Positions 59,112 to 64,000 of a stretch of DNA of 64,000 nucleotides are shown here, one piece after another (position 1 is the stretch's first letter; each line of letters starts with the position of its first letter). A model generated the notes under the pieces. That model did not search any database, was not told where the DNA came from, and worked only from the letters and a program-made list of their open reading frames with translations. The DNA is taken from the NCBI GenBank assembly GCA_019359355.1, contig JAHHHM010000019.1:1-64000 (forward strand). Direction: 5' to 3'. This DNA is from Microcoleus vaginatus WJT46-NPBG5 (GTDB lineage Bacteria > Cyanobacteriota > Cyanobacteriia > Cyanobacteriales > Oscillatoriaceae). Made by a program: the position numbers and the translations under genes.

Positions 59112-60140
59112 GTGACTCTTTTGAAATTTGACGCTTCACACTTCAGCCTTTTTTCTAGCTTCTTGAGTGCGCCTCAGTTGCCTTTGACGGCTGTAGTTTT
59201 GCCACCGGCAGCCTTCTTAGATTATCTCATCGGCGATCCGTGGGGGTGGCCGCATCCGGTGCGGGTTATGGGCTGGGTGATTCAGCGTTATACTCAAATT
59301 GCCTTAAAAATCTGTCATACGCCCCTAATGCGCCGACTGGCTGGGGTAATCTTAGCCCTTGGTTTGATCACCGGCACCGCTGTTGTAAGTTGGTTAATCA
59401 TTGCCGGCGCTCACTCGCTGCACCCTCTTATCGGGATAATATTACAAAGTATCCTTCTTGCCAGTTGTTTTGCCGGTCGCAGTTTAAGAGCAGCCGCTGA
59501 AGACGTTTTGCAACCCCTCAATGCCGGTGATCTCCCAAAAGCGCGGGAACGCTTGAGTTATTACGTGGGACGGGATACGCAAAACCTATCCGAACCAGAA
59601 ATTCTCCGCGCCATCTTGGAAACCGTGAGCGAAAATGCGGTGGATGGTGTCATGGCTCCGCTATTTTATGCCATCGTGGGTGCAGTCATATCCGCACCGG
59701 CTGCTGTACCTTTCGCCTTGGCTTACAAAGCCGCCAGCACCCTCGATTCAATGGTGGGTTATAAAGAAGACCCTTACACGTATTTAGGATGGTTTAGTGC
59801 GCGGCTGGAAGACCTTCTCACTTGGCTACCCTGCCGGCTAACGGTACTCACCCTCGGACTCATTTCTGGCAAACCCCGCTATATTTGGAAAATGTGCCGG
59901 CAAGATGCAACAAAAGATCCCAGTCCGAATTCAGGCTGGAGTGAGTGCGCCTATGCGGCAGTTTTAGGCGTTCAACTCGGAGGAATCAACTACTATCGGG
60001 GAGTTGCCAAACCCAAACCATTATTAGGGTTGCCGGTTCACGCCATTACCCCAAAAACCATTCACCAAGCCCTAAAATTAACCCGTTATTGTTTTTTGAT
60101 TTGGTTAATCCTTGCCCTTGCAGCTTCATTTAAAATCTAA
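59112..60140 (+). CDS. cbiB: adenosylcobinamide-phosphate synthase
   Basis: 342 residues (CbiB/CobD family), four or more membrane helices. Signature FLDYLIGDPWGWPHPVRVMGW near residue 35, LNAGDLPKARERLSYYVGRDT, SENAVDGVMAPLFYAIVGA, and YKAASTLDSMVGYK. It joins aminopropanol phosphate to adenosylcobyric acid in cobalamin (B12 or pseudo-B12) synthesis. Starts with GTG at 59112, with no other in-frame start nearby that keeps the signature. Followed after 9 bp by pyrR. Confidence 0.95.
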   Translation: MTLLKFDASHFSLFSSFLSAPQLPLTAVVLPPAAFLDYLIGDPWGWPHPVRVMGWVIQRYTQIALKICHTPLMRRLAGVILALGLITGTAVVSWLIIAGAHSLHPLIGIILQSILLASCFAGRSLRAAAEDVLQPLNAGDLPKARERLSYYVGRDTQNLSEPEILRAILETVSENAVDGVMAPLFYAIVGAVISAPAAVPFALAYKAASTLDSMVGYKEDPYTYLGWFSARLEDLLTWLPCRLTVLTLGLISGKPRYIWKMCRQDATKDPSPNSGWSECAYAAVLGVQLGGINYYRGVAKPKPLLGLPVHAITPKTIHQALKLTRYCFLIWLILALAASFKI

Positions 60141-60149
60141 AATTTTCCT

Positions 60150-60686
60150 ATGCCTTCCAACATTGTCGAGATCCTTACAGCAGACGAACTGCGCCGCACT
60201 GTCACTCGGTTAGCTTCTCAAATAGTTGAAAAGTCTGGACATCCTTCCCAACTGGTGTTAATGGGGATTTATACGAGAGGCGTTTATCTTGCCGAACTGC
60301 TGGCGCGTCAAATTCAAGCACTCGAACAAGTATCCGTGCCGGTCGGTGCATTAGATATTACCTTCTACCGAGATGACTTAGATCAAATTGGGATGAGGAC
60401 GCCGGCGAAAACAGAAATTCCCTTCGATCTCACCGGCAAGACTGTGGTATTGGTGGATGATGTGATTTATAAAGGCCGCACCGTGCGAGCTGCTTTAAAT
60501 GCGGTAAGTGAATATGGTAGGCCGGCAGCGATTTGGTTTGCGGTATTAGTAGATCGCGGTCATCGGGAGTTGCCGATTCAACCAGATTTTACCGGCAAGA
60601 AACTCCCCACAGCTAAGGAAGAACAGGTGAGGGTTTATCTGCAAGAGATGGATGGACGGGATGGAGTGGAACTTATTCGATTTTAG
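60150..60686 (+). CDS. pyrR: PyrR: pyrimidine regulator / uracil phosphoribosyltransferase
   Basis: 178 residues. The PRPP-binding loop [18 protein letters not shown] (about 99-116) and the hood segment [14 protein letters not shown] match PyrR. In Gram-positives it binds pyr mRNA to cause attenuation; in cyanobacteria it may mainly act as uracil phosphoribosyltransferase. No pyr operon is present here. Nine bases after cbiB and 40 before the isomerase gene, so they may be co-transcribed. Confidence 0.93.
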   Translation: MPSNIVEILTADELRRTVTRLASQIVEKSGHPSQLVLMGIYTRGVYLAELLARQIQALEQVSVPVGALDITFYRDDLDQIGMRTPAKTEIPFDLTGKTVVLVDDVIYKGRTVRAALNAVSEYGRPAAIWFAVLVDRGHRELPIQPDFTGKKLPTAKEEQVRVYLQEMDGRDGVELIRF

Positions 60687-60726
60687 ATTAGGCGATACTA
60701 ATTAAAATCCAGAATCCAGGCAACTA

Positions 60727-61809
60727 ATGAGCGACTTAACACTCGAAAATTCCCCATCCGAAATCCCAAATCTAATGAACTTGCCGGCAGAAACTCAAAA
60801 TCGCAAAGCAGATCACCTGCGGATCTGTCTAGAGGAAGACGTACAATTTCACCAAACAACCGGACTGGAACGTTACCGTTTTACGCACTGTTGTTTGCCA
60901 GAACTTGACCGCAGCGAAATTGATTTAACGACCCCATTTCTCGGTAAACAATTGAGTGCGCCCCTACTGATTTCTTCCATGACCGGCGGCACAGAGTTAG
61001 CCAAGACCATTAATTATCGCTTAGCAGAGGTCGCGCAGCACTATAACATTGCAATGGGTGTCGGTTCTCAACGGGTAGCCGTGGAAAATCCCCAAGTTGC
61101 TGATACGTTTGCCGTGCGATCAGTTGCCCCGGATATTCTTTTATTTGCTAATTTAGGGGCGGTACAACTCAACTATACCTACGGCATCGATGAATGCCGG
61201 CGTGTCATCGATTTATTAGAGGCAGATGCCCTAATTCTGCACATCAATCCCCTGCAAGAGTGCGTTCAAAGTCAAGGCGATACAAACTTTAGAGGTTTAC
61301 TTGACAAGATCAATGAATTGTGCAGTGATTTATCAATTCCAGTAATTGCCAAGGAAGTTGGGAACGGCATCTCAGCAGCAATGGCCAGGAGACTCATGGA
61401 AGCCGGTGTTTCTGCCATTGACGTTGCCGGTGCCGGCGGGACATCTTGGGCGAAGGTGGAAGGAGAACGCGCAACAGATGCCAAACAGCGCCGGTTAGGC
61501 AGCACCTTTGCCGACTGGGGATTGCCAACCGCTGAGTGCATCACCAGCATTCGAGCGATTACCCCAGACATCCCCTTGATCGCCTCTGGAGGATTGCGTA
61601 ACGGGTTAGAAGTCGCCAAAGCGATCGCACTCGGTGCCGATATAGCCGGTTTAGCATGGCCCTTTTTACAGGCAGCAGCCGAATCAGAAAACGCCCTTTA
61701 CAGCCTTGTAGATATTTTAATCGCAGAAATTACCACCGTACTTTTTTGCACCGGCAACGCCACCTTATTTGATTTAAAACACTCTGGTGCTTTGCAGCGA
61801 TTAGGATAG
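60727..61809 (+). CDS. fni: type 2 isopentenyl-diphosphate delta-isomerase (FMN-dependent)
   Basis: 360 residues. TIM-barrel flavoprotein with [67 protein letters not shown] and [20 protein letters not shown], the conserved Fni signature. It interconverts IPP and DMAPP using reduced FMN, feeding carotenoid, phytol and quinone synthesis from the MEP pathway. The first ~25 residues are variable. ATG at 60727 fits the family start. Followed by a repeat-rich 115-bp gap before sppA. Confidence 0.95.
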   Translation: MSDLTLENSPSEIPNLMNLPAETQNRKADHLRICLEEDVQFHQTTGLERYRFTHCCLPELDRSEIDLTTPFLGKQLSAPLLISSMTGGTELAKTINYRLAEVAQHYNIAMGVGSQRVAVENPQVADTFAVRSVAPDILLFANLGAVQLNYTYGIDECRRVIDLLEADALILHINPLQECVQSQGDTNFRGLLDKINELCSDLSIPVIAKEVGNGISAAMARRLMEAGVSAIDVAGAGGTSWAKVEGERATDAKQRRLGSTFADWGLPTAECITSIRAITPDIPLIASGGLRNGLEVAKAIALGADIAGLAWPFLQAAAESENALYSLVDILIAEITTVLFCTGNATLFDLKHSGALQRLG

Positions 61810-61872
61810 AAAGGTAACCGCGAATGGCGCAAGCAGAAGTAAGAATTTAGAATTGAAAATTTTCTGAATTCT

Positions 61873-61922
61873 TACTTCTCTCCCACCTCCCACACCCACT
61901 TTTCACCTCACACCTCACACCT
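61873..61922. repeat. CACCTC-type short tandem repeats upstream of sppA
   Basis: Reiterated CTCCCACCTCCCACACCC and CACCTCACACCTCACACCTC words, a common cyanobacterial intergenic repeat, immediately before the sppA ATG. It may interfere with, or substitute for, a normal ribosome-binding site. Confidence 0.75.
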
Positions 61923-61924
61923 CA

Positions 61925-63739
61925 ATGCGCGATTTCCTCAAGTACACCTTTGCAAGTCTAGTAGGAAGCCTGCTAGGACTCGTGCTGCTCTCCAGTTTAG
62001 GGATCGGGGGACTAATATTTTTAATCGTAGCCGCCGCCTCCCAAGACTCCGGGCCAAAAATCGAAGACAAATCCGTGTTAGTTTTCGACTTATCGACACA
62101 AATTAGAGATACCAAACCCAGTTCTTCCACCAGTCAAGCCATTCAAGAAGCATTGTCTGACGAAGAAAGCGACTCACTTACCCTGCGTACCGTTCTTGAC
62201 GGTTTAGATCAAGCCACCAAGGACAAACGCATCGTCGCGCTTTATCTGCAAGGCAGCAGCACCGGCAATAGCAACGGCTTAGCAACCCTCAAAGAAGTTA
62301 GAGAAGCCTTAGAAAAATTTCGAGCTGCCGGTAAACAAATTATTGCCTATGACGACGACTGGACAGAAGGAGAATACTACCTCGCCTCCGTTGCCAATAA
62401 AGTTGTCGTCAATCCCCTCGGCACAATGGAACTCAACGGTTTCAGCTCCCAAACCATGTTCCTAACAGGTGCCTTAAATAAATACGGCGTTGGGGTGCAA
62501 GTGGTGCGGGTTGGCAAATATAAAGCTGCCGTTGAACCATTTGAACGCACCCAGATGAGTCCAGAAAACAAACAGCAAACGCAAAAATTCTTGAACGACT
62601 TTTGGGGTGAGTTTCGCACAAGTGTGGGTAAAAACCGGCAATTAACCCCAAACCAAATACAAACCCTAGCCGACACCCAAGGCTTATTCATGCCAAAGGA
62701 AGCCCAACAACGCAAACTTGTTGATAAAGTCGCTTACTTTGATGAAGTCGTCGCAGAACTCAAGGAACTGGGTGGTACAGACAAAGAAGACAAAACCTTC
62801 CGTCAAATTAACCTGAGTACCTACGCGAAAGCAAACGAAACCCGTAAAGAACTGACAAACAACTCTAAAAATACCATTGCCATCGTCTACGCTGAAGGTG
62901 AAATCGTCGATGGACAAGGCGGCGTAACAGAAGTTGGCGGAGATCGCTTAGCAAAACAACTACGGCAGTTGCGACTTGATAAAGATGTTAAAGCCGTCGT
63001 GTTGCGGGTAAACAGTCCCGGTGGCAGCGCCACAGCATCCGAAGTCATTCAGCGAGAAGTCAAACTCATCCGCAAAGAAAAGCCGATTGTCGTTTCTATG
63101 GGGAACGTCGCCGCCTCTGGTGGCTACTGGATTTCAACCGATGCCAACCGAATTTTTGCCGAACCGACAACCATCACCGGCTCAATCGGCGTATTTGGAA
63201 TGCTGCTAAATGTTCAACAACTTGCTAATAACAATGGCATCACTTGGGATGTTGTAAAAACTGCCCGCTATGCCGATGCTCGAACTAACGTCCGTCCTAA
63301 AACTGAGCAAGAACTCGCAGTTTATCGCAAGATGGTGCAGCAAGTTTACGATCAATTTCTCACAAAAGTAGCCGAATCACGGAAAATTCCGAAACAAACC
63401 GTTAATGAAATCGCTCAAGGGCGCGTTTGGTCGGGTTTAGAGGCGAAGAGACTTGGCTTAGTCGATCAAATGGGTGGCATCCAAGATGCGATCGCTGAGG
63501 CGGCTAAACTCGCTAAGCTGGAAGATAAATGGCAAGTGGAAGAGTATCCTAAAACTCGCACGTTTGAACAACGAATTGTGCAAAAACTAATTGGCGCTCA
63601 TATTTCCACACCCCCCGTTAAGCCCGATTCACTCACCCTAGAATGGAAGAAACTTCAGCAAGAGTTAGCCATCTTCACCAGCCTCAATGATCCTCGCGGC
63701 ATTTACGCTCGTTTACCCTACAACTTTCGCATTGAGTAA
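61925..63739 (+). CDS. sppA: signal peptide peptidase SppA (long 67K type)
   Basis: 604 residues, the two-domain S49 form. N-terminal membrane helix (~10-37), then two S49 domains. The catalytic Lys200 lies in VGKYKAAVEPF and the nucleophile Ser398 in GNVAASGGYW, the expected cross-domain dyad. SppA degrades cleaved signal peptides in the membrane; a cyanobacterial SppA has been linked to phycobilisome turnover under high light (established for Synechocystis, not shown here). The start MRDFLKYTF directly follows a tandem repeat. Confidence 0.95.
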   Translation: MRDFLKYTFASLVGSLLGLVLLSSLGIGGLIFLIVAAASQDSGPKIEDKSVLVFDLSTQIRDTKPSSSTSQAIQEALSDEESDSLTLRTVLDGLDQATKDKRIVALYLQGSSTGNSNGLATLKEVREALEKFRAAGKQIIAYDDDWTEGEYYLASVANKVVVNPLGTMELNGFSSQTMFLTGALNKYGVGVQVVRVGKYKAAVEPFERTQMSPENKQQTQKFLNDFWGEFRTSVGKNRQLTPNQIQTLADTQGLFMPKEAQQRKLVDKVAYFDEVVAELKELGGTDKEDKTFRQINLSTYAKANETRKELTNNSKNTIAIVYAEGEIVDGQGGVTEVGGDRLAKQLRQLRLDKDVKAVVLRVNSPGGSATASEVIQREVKLIRKEKPIVVSMGNVAASGGYWISTDANRIFAEPTTITGSIGVFGMLLNVQQLANNNGITWDVVKTARYADARTNVRPKTEQELAVYRKMVQQVYDQFLTKVAESRKIPKQTVNEIAQGRVWSGLEAKRLGLVDQMGGIQDAIAEAAKLAKLEDKWQVEEYPKTRTFEQRIVQKLIGAHISTPPVKPDSLTLEWKKLQQELAIFTSLNDPRGIYARLPYNFRIE

Positions 63740-63787
63740 TTTGAGGAACTAAGGACTAGGGGCGAGAGGGCGAGGGGGAGAAATACC

Positions 63788-63829
63788 CAATGCCCCATGC
63801 CCCATGACCCATGCCCAATCCCCATTCCC
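63788..63829. repeat. ATGCCCC short tandem repeat downstream of sppA
   Basis: About six imperfect copies of the heptamer CCCATGC/CCCAATG, a well-known cyanobacterial repeat, between the convergent sppA and the partial gene. Confidence 0.8.
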
Positions 63830-64000
63830 CTAAAACCGATAATTGCGTTCCCGCACCCAAAGGCTCACCGGCACGGCATAACCTTGCGCGTTAACCTTGA
63901 CTTGAACCACAAAAGGTTGCGCTTGTCTAGTCTGTCCTGGTTGGCTTTGCTGAGCTTGATTAATGTCGTCGTTAATCTGATCCTTTTGGTCTTCCGGCAT
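63830..64000 (-). CDS. partial or short hypothetical protein
   Basis: A minus-strand frame runs from a possible ATG at 63998-64000 to stop 63830-63832. It encodes 56 residues: a Gln/Asp-rich start (MPEDQKDQINDDINQ), then QPFVVQVKVNAQGYAVPVSL and an ending VRERNYRF. The frame may start exactly here or continue beyond the window, so length is uncertain. The family is not recognised. Confidence 0.5.
   Translation of the reverse strand: MPEDQKDQINDDINQAQQSQPGQTRQAQPFVVQVKVNAQGYAVPVSLWVRERNYRF

Overview
The window is chromosomal DNA of a filamentous-type cyanobacterium. The evidence is a phycobilisome core set (apcA, apcB, apcC and a four-linker-domain apcE), a cyanobacterial A2-type cytochrome c oxidase cluster, System II cytochrome c biogenesis genes (ccsB, ccdA), pentapeptide-repeat proteins, Uma2-family nucleases, a PEP-CTERM protein, short tandem repeats typical of cyanobacterial intergenic DNA, and several HIP1 octamers (GCGATCGC). 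The hexamers GCCGGC, GCCGGT and ACCGGC are extremely frequent across the whole window. I name no species.

Layout. 1-8 kb: end of a TPR gene with three nearly identical units, a Kef-type cation/proton antiporter, a DUF433/DUF5615 toxin-antitoxin-like pair, two cyanobacterial hypotheticals, an M15-type peptidase with four tandem N-terminal repeats and a HAD phosphatase. 8-17 kb: two pentapeptide-repeat proteins flank a giant PAS/GAF histidine kinase and a 1.4-kb stretch with no convincing protein gene but a terminator-like hairpin (possible non-coding RNA); then speD. 17-26 kb: a PEP-CTERM VIT/vWA membrane protein, queF, ccsB, nrtS, ccdA, a Uma2 gene and ftsW. 26-38 kb: apcABC (minus strand) and apcE (plus strand) point away from each other and are separated by 6.4 kb holding an intact IS630-family element, an unknown Tat-exported protein, an orphan Phd-type antitoxin, a methyltransferase and a small secreted protein. 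38-46 kb: a 2.3-kb segment (peptidoglycan-binding protein, RTX protein) bounded by two inverted copies of a MITE-like repeat, a gene remnant cut off at one MITE, an aspartic protease, a second Uma2 gene, and a 1309-residue fusion of a RelE/ParE-like domain, an SF1 helicase and twelve TPRs. 46-53 kb: ctaCDE divergent from ctaA-ctaB (cytochrome c oxidase subunits and the two heme A biosynthesis enzymes). 53-64 kb: a carboxyl-terminal protease, two conserved membrane-anchored proteins, recJ, cbiB, pyrR, type 2 IPP isomerase and sppA, then the end of an unidentified minus-strand gene.

Working together: ApcA/ApcB/ApcC/ApcE build the light-harvesting core; CtaA/CtaB make heme A for CtaD, and CcsB/CcdA mature the c-type cytochromes feeding the oxidase. 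The most unusual items are the RelE-like/helicase/TPR fusion, the accessory cassette between apcA and apcE, the inverted MITE pair with its truncated gene, and the apparently non-coding 13.4-14.8 kb region. All domain calls come from reading the translations; no database search was run.
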